The notes under the pieces: generated by a model
What the model was told of the DNA's origin: nothing
Seen by the model: the letters and a program-made list of their open reading frames with translations, nothing else
The model's database searches: none
DNA from: Lachnospiraceae bacterium
GTDB taxonomy: Bacteria > Bacillota > Clostridia > Lachnospirales > Lachnospiraceae
Direction: 5' to 3'
DNA: 64,000 bases
NCBI GenBank assembly: GCA_029006155.1
Contig: JAQXGF010000027.1
Span: forward strand, 1 to 64,000
Position numbers and translations under genes: made by a program
In this document: positions 1-6,187 of the stretch, piece by piece
Position numbering within the stretch: the first letter of the stretch is position 1
Layout of the letters: the number at the start of each line of letters is the position of its first letter

Positions 1-176
1 GACTGATTAAAATTCTTCAGAGAGGTGATAACATTGAAGAAGCATACAGAAGAAGTTTGTCTGATGTAGGACAATTTGATGGTATTTCAGACGAAGTAGA
101 TTACATTGTCAACAATAAGAATTACATTAAAAGCATTGACGAAATGACAAGAGAGGTATTGGCAAAACTAAAATAA
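1..176 (+). CDS. C-terminal end of an unrecognised protein (truncated by window edge)
   Basis: An open frame runs in from the left edge with codons in phase with position 3 and stops at TAA 174-176. It gives about 57 residues ending in EVLAKLK. The tail is charged, looks helical, and has no motif I recognise. A strong promoter starts five bases after the stop, so the gene seems to end a transcription unit. AT-rich codon use matches the accessory segment up to about 1450 rather than the GC-richer core. No function can be assigned. Confidence 0.55.
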   Translation, partial: LIKILQRGDNIEEAYRRSLSDVGQFDGISDEVDYIVNNKNYIKSIDEMTREVLAKLK

Positions 177-180
177 CTAC

Positions 181-209
181 TTGACAACTACACGGAACAA
201 CCCTATAAT
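181..209 (+). promoter_or_regulatory. Consensus sigma-A promoter
   Basis: Perfect TTGACA (181-186) and TATAAT (204-209) with 17 bp spacing. No convincing coding sequence follows before the hairpin terminator at 334-378, so the predicted transcript is a short RNA of about 160 nt. The surrounding bases resemble the promoter at 690-718 (shared TGACAACTA, GAAC and CTATAAT blocks), so the two look like copies of one module. Confidence 0.6.
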
Positions 210-238
210 AAAGAAAACAAGGTTGTTCTCTATATCAC

Positions 239-609
239 AGGGCAAAGGCTTTTATCCAGTTTTAGGGCAAAAGTTTCAGCCAGTGAAAAATCTAAATTCA
301 CGTAAATAAGCGTGAAAGTGTCCAAGCATAAGAATAACCTTGGAGAACTGTAGAAATACGGTTCTTCAAGGTTTTTTGTTTCTATGGCAGCAGTTTCACA
401 GGATTTACTGATATTTGGAAAGTAGAGAAAAGCCTTATTTTAAGGGCTTTCAAGGGTCTTGATTTCCTCATAAAATTCGTATTTCATGAGGAACTATGTA
501 GGGCAAAATGGTAGAAGCAATAAAAGTGGATACGACAGTTGATAGGATAAGGTCTAAAAGTAAAGAGGATAGAACTTTTGCCTTAAAACTGGATAATCAC
601 TTTTGCCCT
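239..609. repeat. Imperfect 36-bp inverted repeat (arms 239-274 and 574-609)
   Basis: The two 36-nt arms are reverse complements at 31 of 36 positions, with no gaps, and are 299 bp apart. Each arm contains AGGGCAAA/AGGCAAAAGT blocks, and a further GGGCAAA copy lies at 501-507. Read outward, both arms encode a similar peptide tail (TFALKLD followed by CP), so they may be inverted copies of the end of a lost gene or terminal repeats of a small mobile element. No transposase lies between them. Confidence 0.5.
334..378 (+). terminator. Rho-independent terminator (loop GTAGAAATAC)
   Basis: AACCTTGGAGAAC pairs with GTTCTTCAAGGTT around a TGTAGAAATACG loop and is followed by TTTTTTG. The loop sequence recurs in the hairpins at 621-664 and 1464-1507. 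The preceding TGTCCAAGCATAA also recurs before the third copy. Confidence 0.75.
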
Positions 610-620
610 ATGACAGAATT

Positions 621-664
621 GACCCTGTAGGTCTGTAGAAATACAGACCCACAGGGTCTTTTTT
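621..664 (+). terminator. Rho-independent terminator, second copy of the family
   Basis: GACCCTGTAGGTCTGTA pairs with TACAGACCCACAGGGTC, followed by TTTTTT. It ends 26 bp before the fic promoter and so insulates that gene. It differs from the copy at 1464 by paired changes (CCCTG/CAGGG against CCTTG/CAAGG). Confidence 0.75.
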
Positions 665-689
665 GCTGAATCAATTTGCCTGTAACTAC

Positions 690-718
690 ATGACAACTAT
701 ATAGAACGATGCTATAAT
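690..718 (+). promoter_or_regulatory. Promoter of the fic-like gene
   Basis: ATGACA (690-695) and TATAAT (713-718) with 17 bp spacing. It lies directly upstream of the ribosome binding site AGAGGTG (735-741) and the ATG at 750. Confidence 0.6.
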
Positions 719-749
719 GTAGAAACAAATGAAAAGAGGTGTATATATA

Positions 750-1418
750 ATGTCAAAATTTGAAGATAGATTTCATCTGACACCCAAACAGAGTTTGTTT
801 CTGGCAAAAAAGAAATGGGATGAAAATGTATATTGTGGGATGAAAATGGAAAACAGAGCAGTTACATTTCCGCAGACGCAGACGATATTAAATGGTGTAA
901 ATGTACCCAATGTACAGCTCGATGATATTCAGGCAATACTAAATATGCGTGATGCATGGAAATTCCTGTTAAATACAGTAAGTGAGAAAGTAACATTTGA
1001 GTATTGGTGTAAATTAAATGAATATATAGCCAGAAATGAAGCTCTTGAGTGGGGAAAACTGCGTACTGGAAGTGTTGGAATTTCAGGAACAGATTATGAA
1101 CCACCAATTCCAACGAAAGAAAAAACAATAGAAGAATTGGAAAACATTTTATCTGCTCCAGATGCTTCCGCAACAGATAAAGCATTAGAAGCTTTTGTAT
1201 GGGGAACAAGAGGTCAGTTTTTCTGGGATGGAAACAAACGTACAAGTTTAATGCTTTCAAATAAGATTCTGGTTTCTTCTGGTTCTGGTATTATGACAAT
1301 TACAGATAAATATATGGAGCAGTTTAATGCATTATTGCTGAATTACTATAATACTGGTAAAAGCGAAGAACTGAAACAATTTTTATATGAAAATGCAATA
1401 CAAGGCATGACAATTTGA
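750..1418 (+). CDS. Fic-fold protein with a non-canonical active-site motif
   Basis: A 222-residue Fic/DOC-type protein. Fic enzymes transfer AMP or other phosphate-containing groups to target proteins through the motif HxFx(D/E)GN(G/K)R. Here the motif reads QFFWDGNKR at residues 156-164: the acidic residue, GN, Lys and Arg remain but the catalytic His is Gln. The usual inhibitory-helix signature (S/T)xxxE(G/N) is also altered, to TILNG at 45-49. I chose the ATG at 750 because AGAGGTG lies 8 bp upstream; an ATG at 729 in frame has no binding site. It is a single-gene unit between its own promoter and a bidirectional terminator, in AT-rich accessory DNA. It may be a variant-chemistry or inactive Fic; the target is unknown. 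Confidence 0.75.
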   Translation: MSKFEDRFHLTPKQSLFLAKKKWDENVYCGMKMENRAVTFPQTQTILNGVNVPNVQLDDIQAILNMRDAWKFLLNTVSEKVTFEYWCKLNEYIARNEALEWGKLRTGSVGISGTDYEPPIPTKEKTIEELENILSAPDASATDKALEAFVWGTRGQFFWDGNKRTSLMLSNKILVSSGSGIMTITDKYMEQFNALLLNYYNTGKSEELKQFLYENAIQGMTI

Positions 1419-1463
1419 AGCAATCCGCCCAACCAACAGAATTAGTGTCCAAACATAAAAATT

Positions 1464-1507
1464 GACCTTGCAGGTCTGTAGCAATACAGATCCACAAGGC
1501 CTTTTTG
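1464..1507. terminator. Bidirectional terminator between fic and the LRR gene
   Basis: GACCTTGCAGGTCTGTA pairs with TACAGATCCACAAGGCC. TTTTT follows on the plus strand, and the complement of AAAAATT gives a T tract on the minus strand. It sits between convergent genes and is the third member of the GTAG(A/C)AATAC-loop hairpin family. Confidence 0.7.
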
Positions 1508-1518
1508 TGCAGGCATCC

Positions 1519-2340
1519 TTACAGATACTCCACCTTGAATCCGTTCTCCCGGCAGTATCGGTCCATCTTCGATCCCTGATAGCAGCGGATGGTTGCAGAA
1601 CGGTTGATGATCCACTCCCCGATGAATTCCGGGTCATGCCGCACTTCGAGATACTGCAGGCGGTTGCATCCGTGGAACGCCCATTTGCCGATGTAGCGGA
1701 CACTCTTTGGCAGGCGGACACAGGTAAGATTCGTGCATTTAAAGAAGGCGCTTTCATCCAGCGCTTCTAAGGTATCCGGCAGTTCCAGCGTGCGGAAGCC
1801 GCAGAAATAAAATGCCTGTATCCCGATCACACGCAGCCCTGGGGGAAAATAGACCTGATCCAGTGATTTACACCGGTAAAAGGCGCGGTCGTGAATTTCA
1901 GTAACCGTAGATGGCAGCAGCAAAGAGCTGAGGGACTGGCATTCGGAAAACGCATTCTGGTAAATATTCGTAAGGCGGCTTCTGCCCTGAAACGTCACTG
2001 CCTCAAGGCGGCGGTTCCTGCTCAGGAACTCCCGCGGCAGGGCGTGCGGGGTGGCTGGCAGCACGGCGCTTTTCATTGCACTGCAGTCCGAGAATGCAGC
2101 ATTCCCAAGCTCTGTGACGGTCGCAGGCAGCTCGATCTTCTTTAAAAAGGCGCAGCCCTGAAAGGCACGTTCTCCGATACGTGACAGTCCCGGCGGAAAC
2201 GAAACGGTCTGGATCTGATTGCGGCGCTGGAATGCTTCATTCCCGATCGACTTCACATAATAGGGAAGCTTTGTATCCGTGGCCAGATACTTTGAAGCAC
2301 CGGGCCGGGTAATTATTGTACTCTGCATAAAATTTGACAT
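1519..2340 (-). CDS. BspA-like leucine-rich repeat protein
   Basis: A 273-residue protein made almost wholly of LRR_5 (BspA/TpLRR) repeats of about 23 residues, with recurring IGERAFQGC, LGNAAFSDC, IHDRAFYRC and IGKWAFHGC blocks and LPxTVTEI-type strands. This family commonly sits on the surface of gut and oral bacteria in adhesion roles, but this copy shows no signal peptide, transmembrane segment or LPXTG motif, so it may be cytoplasmic or a non-secreted relic. The ATG at 2340 is preceded by AGAGGAG at good spacing. It is transcribed alone, convergent with fic and divergent from the RNA at 2526. Function in this cell is unknown. Confidence 0.8.
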   Translation of the reverse strand: MSNFMQSTIITRPGASKYLATDTKLPYYVKSIGNEAFQRRNQIQTVSFPPGLSRIGERAFQGCAFLKKIELPATVTELGNAAFSDCSAMKSAVLPATPHALPREFLSRNRRLEAVTFQGRSRLTNIYQNAFSECQSLSSLLLPSTVTEIHDRAFYRCKSLDQVYFPPGLRVIGIQAFYFCGFRTLELPDTLEALDESAFFKCTNLTCVRLPKSVRYIGKWAFHGCNRLQYLEVRHDPEFIGEWIINRSATIRCYQGSKMDRYCRENGFKVEYL

Positions 2341-2416
2341 AAAAAAACTCCTCTTGTAAATTTCGTATACAAAGGAGAAGAGACCCTGATTCTTCCAATT
2401 TGTTATCTACAAATTC

Positions 2417-2445
2417 ATTGTACCCTATCCTGCCGAAAAAAGCAA
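2417..2445 (-). promoter_or_regulatory. Promoter of the LRR gene
   Basis: On the minus strand TTGCTT (2445-2440) and TACAAT (2422-2417) are 17 bp apart. This gives a 5' leader of roughly 70 nt before the ATG at 2340. Confidence 0.5.
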
Positions 2446-2490
2446 ATAGAAAACGATGAAAAACCGTCAAATTTGACAAAGGAAAAACAC

Positions 2491-2519
2491 TTGAAAAAAC
2501 TAACAGGGCAGACTATAAT
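2491..2519 (+). promoter_or_regulatory. Promoter of a stand-alone RNA
   Basis: TTGAAA (2491-2496) and TATAAT (2514-2519) with 17 bp spacing. No start codon with a ribosome binding site follows before the terminator at 2651-2690. Confidence 0.6.
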
Positions 2520-2525
2520 AAAAGA

Positions 2526-2690
2526 ACAGCTTATAAGGAATGGAAAGCAGCGTCGTAAATGGGGTTCCATACAGGTGTGCGCCTGCCGTAAAGTCGGCAT
2601 ATGACCGCTTTCTCCATAGGGTAGCATTGATTCGCATAGAGCATCTACTAGGTAACAGATATTCTGAAAGGAATCTCTGTTACCTTTTTT
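2526..2690 (+). ncRNA. Unclassified structured small RNA, about 165 nt
   Basis: The segment lies between a sigma-A promoter (2491-2519) and a strong terminator (GGTAACAG 2651-2658 with CTGTTACC 2677-2684, then TTTTTT). By eye it folds into an outer helix, TGGAAAGC with GCTTTCTCCA, enclosing three adjacent hairpins: ATGG/CCAT, CAGG/CCTG (2572-2584) and GCCG/CGGC. It has no plausible open reading frame. I compared it with the 6S, SRP, tmRNA and lysine or c-di-AMP riboswitch signatures I remember and found no match. Nucleotides 2571-2594 recur at 22 of 24 positions in the B12-riboswitch leader (3205-3227). The downstream genes are behind terminators, so it probably acts in trans or is a leader that has lost its gene. 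Confidence 0.55.
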
Positions 2691-2773
2691 GTTCCATATA
2701 TTTCATAGGATGATGAAAAAGAAACCGGGAAGCACCTGGCTGATAATGAATAATTGTGCGAATATTTATTCAT

Positions 2774-2799
2774 AAAGGCATATATTGCCTTTATTTTTG
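2774..2799 (+). terminator. Small terminator-like hairpin
   Basis: AAAGGCA pairs with TGCCTTT around a short TATAT loop and is followed by TTATTTTTG. It lies between the small RNA and the riboswitch promoter. Just before it is an in-frame 21-codon ATG...TAA stretch (2710-2775), which has no clear promoter of its own. Confidence 0.4.
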
Positions 2800-2860
2800 T
2801 GCTTAAAATCATAACAGTAGAAAATAAAAAGAATTGATATCAGAATTATCTAAAAATATC

Positions 2861-2888
2861 TTGACAAATTCGCGGGTGGGGGTATAAT
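2861..2888 (+). promoter_or_regulatory. Promoter of the B12-riboswitch surface-protein operon
   Basis: TTGACA (2861-2866) and TATAAT (2883-2888) with 16 bp spacing, immediately upstream of the cobalamin riboswitch. Confidence 0.7.
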
Positions 2889-2905
2889 GGAAAGCAAGGA
2901 TACGG

Positions 2906-3025
2906 ATCAGGGATTTTATGGACGCTGTCGCGGAAAAAGAACAGCACCCATAGGAAGCCGGGTGAGAATCCCGCACAGGAACGCTACTGTGATGAGCCAT
3001 GCTCTAAGTCAGGTCGATCTCTGAT
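2906..3025 (+). promoter_or_regulatory. Cobalamin (adenosylcobalamin-type) riboswitch
   Basis: The conserved cobalamin aptamer core is readable in order: a GGAAGCCGGGTGAGAATCC block at about 2952-2970, then a CGCTACTGTGA block, then the distal AAGTCAGG element at 3006-3013. The closing helix P1 pairs ATCAGGGAT (2906-2914) with ATCTCTGAT (3017-3025). In this family, binding of B12 usually lowers downstream expression. Here the first downstream genes are secreted proteins rather than B12 synthesis or transport genes. Confidence 0.88.
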
Positions 3026-3074
3026 ACGTCGTGCACGGACCCTCGAGCTCAGGGTGCACGGTATTTCGCAGTTC

Positions 3075-3105
3075 GGATGTACTCCTTTGGGTGCGTCCTT
3101 TTTTT
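3075..3105 (+). terminator. Riboswitch expression-platform terminator
   Basis: A ten-pair stem, 3075-3084 with 3089-3098 including G-U pairs, is followed by TTTTTTT. A competing hairpin at 3031-3059 (GTGCA and CCCT against AGGGTGCAC) lies between it and the aptamer. This fits transcriptional control by the cobalamin riboswitch. Confidence 0.7.
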
Positions 3106-3270
3106 ATCCCCATAAATATTTTCGGGGATGCGAGAGGACGACGCAGGAGAGAGACCCTTTACAGCCGAATGAAGAATACGCCTGGTACATGGGGAGGGGA
3201 GGACACAGGTGTGAGCCTGCCGAAAGTGAGCCCCCGTTCAAAGGAACCAGTAACAAACAGAGGATTGCCA
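3106..3270 (+). promoter_or_regulatory. Long structured leader after the riboswitch terminator
   Basis: About 165 nt separate the terminator from the first start codon. The segment holds ATCCCC/GGGGAT (3106-3129), a possible closing pair CTGGT/ACCAG, a GGGG/CCCC helix and a CAGG/CCTG hairpin. Positions 3205-3227 match the small RNA at 2571-2594 at 22 of 24 positions. It may be a second regulatory domain. I cannot name the class. Confidence 0.4.
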
Positions 3271-3292
3271 AATGGCAGAAAGGAAAATGAGT

Positions 3293-3865
3293 ATGAAGAC
3301 TAGAATGAAAAAGGTATCAGCACTTGTATTGGCAGCAGCTATGGCGATGGGAACCTATACGTCCGCTTTCGCAGCAGATATGACCGTATATCTGCGTAGC
3401 ATTGGAAAGGACGCTACCGCTCCGACTCCGGAACTTTCTTTTACGGTTCATAATGTGAATTCTACTATGTCAATTTACAAGGCATTAGAATTGGCACCAA
3501 ATACGAAGGGAATGCTTGATACTGGAGTTACTTTGAGCACCGAGTGGTCTCGTGTAACTAACAAGGATAATACCGAAGATTGGTATTTAACGTATCTCAA
3601 GGCATCGGATGCAAACGCTAAGGTTGAATATGAGGCAGAGAATAATGGCGGAAATACTAAATTATACAAAGACAGTGAAGGGAATTATATCGGTGGAGTT
3701 TATGAAGGAAATTCTTGGATGTGGTGCATGGCAGATGCTACCAGCTACCCTGAAGATATTACTTTAAGCGATCAGAAGTGTAAGGACAGCAATTTCGCTA
3801 TTATTCTGAGTTATGATTATTCTTCTTTCAAGTGGGGTGACACCACTGGGACTCCGGAGCCGTAA
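3293..3865 (+). CDS. Secreted DUF4430-type protein, candidate corrinoid-binding protein
   Basis: A 190-residue exported protein. Residues 1-27 form a clear signal peptide ending in AFA before AD. The rest resembles the DUF4430 domain, the fold of the transcobalamin C-terminal (beta) domain: an N-terminal strand (MTVYLRSIG), a SIYKALELA helix, and NSWMWC near residue 140 in the place of the family's GWMY element. The start at 3293 has AGGA 8 bp upstream and gives the best signal peptide; ATGs at 3272 and 3287 are in frame and remain possible. It is the first gene after the cobalamin riboswitch, which suggests that it binds or presents corrinoids outside the cell. No sortase or lipid anchor is visible. 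Direct ligand binding is inferred. Confidence 0.75.
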   Translation: MKTRMKKVSALVLAAAMAMGTYTSAFAADMTVYLRSIGKDATAPTPELSFTVHNVNSTMSIYKALELAPNTKGMLDTGVTLSTEWSRVTNKDNTEDWYLTYLKASDANAKVEYEAENNGGNTKLYKDSEGNYIGGVYEGNSWMWCMADATSYPEDITLSDQKCKDSNFAIILSYDYSSFKWGDTTGTPEP

Positions 3866-3881
3866 AGGAGAGTAGGAAGAG

Positions 3882-6083
3882 ATGAAAAGGAAAAAGTGTA
3901 TTCTATTGTTGTCAGCTTCACTGGTATTTTCTACACTTACTCCCTCAATGATCTATGCAGAAGAGAACGAAATTCTTGCAGAAGAATCAGTGGAAATGAC
4001 TGATGATAATGGAAAAGTGGTCGAATCGGAGTCATCGGAAGATCATACTTCTATATCCATTGAATCAATTCAACCGGTAGAGTTGAGTACATCTGATACG
4101 ACGGAAGAACGGGCAGCGGTGCAGGAAATGGCGGATACTGAAAGTTCCCAGTGGACAGATTTGGTTGACTGCAATCTCCGTTATCGATATGCAGATACTG
4201 TTTTGTACATTGATGTGCTTGATAAAAATAAAGAGGTAACAGCAGATTTCGATACTTCCAGTCCGTGGACGGATAGTGCTGTATCTAAGACCGTTACAAA
4301 AATTGTGGTTGAAGACGGTATTAAAAGTATAGGAAAGAAATGGTTTAAAACAAGTACAACAGCATCATATCAGTATTTAAAAGAAGTTGTTTTGCCTTCC
4401 AGTGTAAAAAAAATAGGAGCTTGTGCGTTTGATGGTAATCAAAAGATGCAGATGATTAATCTGGAGAACGTTCAGGAAATTGGCGATACCGCGTTTCAAG
4501 GATGCAAAGCTTTAACTCAGCTTCAGCTAAATTCAGCAAAGAGTATTGAACAATATGCGTTTAATTCGTGCTCAAAAGTACAGTATCTTACTCTTGGTCA
4601 GGCAGATGTTCAGGTTGGCGAAGCTGCATTTGTTTGCAGAAATTTGAAGACTGTTTGTTATGCTGGAACAAAAGATGGATGGTCTGCGATTTGTGCGAGT
4701 GAAGATCGTCGTTTAAAACAAGTCACGGCTGTTCACTGCAAAGGCGAAGCGGCGACACCTAAAGATGCCACTTGTACAGAAAAAGGCTATGAAAGCGTAA
4801 CCTGTGCCATTTGCGGTGACTCCTATGCAGGTGATGTAATTGAAGCGCTGGGACATGACTATTCGGATGAGTATACAGTAGATGTAGCACCGACCTGTAC
4901 CGAGAAAGGTTCCCAGAGTAAGCACTGCACACGGTGTGGCGAGGCAGATCCGGACAGTGTAGAAGAACTGGCAGCACTGGGGCATGAGTATGCAGCAGAG
5001 TATACGGTAGATGTAGCACCGACTTGTACGACAGCAGGTTCCCAGAGTAAGCACTGCACGAGATGTGGCGAGGCAGATCCGGACAGCGTACAGGAGATCC
5101 CGGCATTAGGTCATGACTATGTCTCCAAAGTGACAAAGGAAGCGACCTGCACCGAGGATGGCGTACAGACGGATACCTGTACCCGTTGCGGCGATGTGAA
5201 GACACAGGCGATCAAGGCAACCGGCCATCAGTGGAGTGACTGGAAAAAGACAGCGGACGCCACGGTCAGTGGTGCAGAGCAGCAGCAGAGAACCTGCGCG
5301 ACCTGTGGCACGGTAGAGACAAAGTCCGTAGGTGAGAAACTGGCTCCGACCGCGACCGTCAATGCATCGACCATCATCTTAAAGGTAAAGCAGTCCACGA
5401 AGGGCCTGAAGGTCACCGGGCTGGCTAAGGGTGATTCCGTAGCAGCATGGAAGTCTGCCGACACAAAGGTATTTACCGTAAAGGGCAATGCCGATGGCAC
5501 CTGCACCCTGACTGGTAAGAAGAAGGGCAGTGCAAAGCTGGAGATCACGCTGGCGAGCGGCCTGACAAAGACTGTGACTGTAAAGGTACAGACAGCATCG
5601 GTCAAGACGAGCAAGGTCACAGTCGCAGAGAAGAAGCTGACGGTAAAGAAGGGCGAGAAAGCATCCCTGAAGGCGACGGTAGCTCCGTTCACTTCTGCAC
5701 AGAAGCTGACCTACATTTCTTCGAATAAGAAGGTAGCAACGGTCAGCAAGAACGGCGTTGTCACGGCGAAGAAGGCTGGCACGGCAAAGATCACCGTCAA
5801 GTCCGGCAGCAAGAAAGTCATAGTGACGATCATGGTGCCGAAGACAAAGACGACGGCGATCACCGTGGTAAAGAACATCACAGTAAAGAAGGGCAAGACC
5901 TGCAGCCTGAAGGCAAAGGTCGCTCCGAAGAACAGTGATGAGAAGATCACTTACACCTCTTCGAACAAAAAGATCGCGACCGTGACAAAGAGCGGCAAGG
6001 TCAAGGGTGTGAAGAAAGGTACGGCGACGATCACGGTAAAATCCGGATCTGAGACCGTCAAAGTAAACGTGACTGTAAAGTAA
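3882..6083 (+). CDS. Secreted LRR / CxxC-repeat / Big_2 surface protein
   Basis: 733 residues. A signal peptide (1-27) is followed by an acidic linker, BspA-type LRR_5 repeats (about 135-260), a series of Cys-pair repeats of the TCTEKG...CTRCG type (about 289-483), and Big_2-type immunoglobulin-like domains (about 487-733) with repeated TYTSSNKKVATV blocks. It follows the DUF4430 gene by 16 bp and should share its riboswitch control. The first 850 nt are AT-rich while the Cys and Big_2 part is GC-richer and closely resembles the end of the 1814-residue protein, so the gene looks like a mosaic. There is no LPXTG motif; wall attachment, if any, would be non-covalent. A surface scaffold or adhesin is likely, but the ligand is unknown. 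Confidence 0.8.
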   Translation: MKRKKCILLLSASLVFSTLTPSMIYAEENEILAEESVEMTDDNGKVVESESSEDHTSISIESIQPVELSTSDTTEERAAVQEMADTESSQWTDLVDCNLRYRYADTVLYIDVLDKNKEVTADFDTSSPWTDSAVSKTVTKIVVEDGIKSIGKKWFKTSTTASYQYLKEVVLPSSVKKIGACAFDGNQKMQMINLENVQEIGDTAFQGCKALTQLQLNSAKSIEQYAFNSCSKVQYLTLGQADVQVGEAAFVCRNLKTVCYAGTKDGWSAICASEDRRLKQVTAVHCKGEAATPKDATCTEKGYESVTCAICGDSYAGDVIEALGHDYSDEYTVDVAPTCTEKGSQSKHCTRCGEADPDSVEELAALGHEYAAEYTVDVAPTCTTAGSQSKHCTRCGEADPDSVQEIPALGHDYVSKVTKEATCTEDGVQTDTCTRCGDVKTQAIKATGHQWSDWKKTADATVSGAEQQQRTCATCGTVETKSVGEKLAPTATVNASTIILKVKQSTKGLKVTGLAKGDSVAAWKSADTKVFTVKGNADGTCTLTGKKKGSAKLEITLASGLTKTVTVKVQTASVKTSKVTVAEKKLTVKKGEKASLKATVAPFTSAQKLTYISSNKKVATVSKNGVVTAKKAGTAKITVKSGSKKVIVTIMVPKTKTTAITVVKNITVKKGKTCSLKAKVAPKNSDEKITYTSSNKKIATVTKSGKVKGVKKGTATITVKSGSETVKVNVTVK
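4854..5111 (+). repeat. Tandem repeat, two 129-bp units
   Basis: Units 4854-4982 and 4983-5111 encode two near-identical 43-residue Cys-pair modules (shared YTVDVAPTCT and SQSKHCTRCGEADPDSV). Partial diverged units flank them. Confidence 0.8.
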
Positions 6084-6117
6084 ACGGACACAGAGGAACA
6101 AAACAGGTTTTACAAAG

Positions 6118-6162
6118 AAGGGCTTTTCTTTCAGAGCAACTACGGAAGAGAAGCCCTTTTTC
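6118..6162 (+). terminator. Terminator between the second and third surface genes
   Basis: AAGGGCTT (6118-6125) pairs with AAGCCCTT (6151-6158), with further TCTT/GAAG pairing inside, followed by a short T run. It could reduce or separate expression of the 1814-residue gene from the riboswitch transcript. Confidence 0.65.
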
Positions 6163-6187
6163 GAAATGGAAGGGAGGATATAAAAGA

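Noticed and set aside
508-630. A 40-codon ATG...TAG frame in the left accessory region
   Set aside because: It reads like protein but has no properly spaced ribosome binding site, runs through the inverted-repeat arm and ends inside a terminator stem. More likely a gene remnant.
2526-2690. Possible 6S RNA, SRP RNA or tmRNA
   Set aside because: No long closing stem joining the two ends as in 6S, no GGAAGGAAGCAGCC-type SRP loop, and no tRNA-like ends.
2710-2775. A 21-codon ATG...TAA frame just before a small terminator
   Set aside because: No independent promoter and the binding site touches the start codon. Not enough to call a gene or leader peptide.
3130-3265. Possible glycine riboswitch (GGAGAGA, GCCGAA)
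   Set aside because: The paired downstream CUCUCAGGC-type element of the glycine aptamer is missing. Only short words match.
3031-3303. Open frames of 78-90 codons overlapping the riboswitch platform
   Set aside because: They run through the aptamer platform, terminator and leader structures and lack binding sites.
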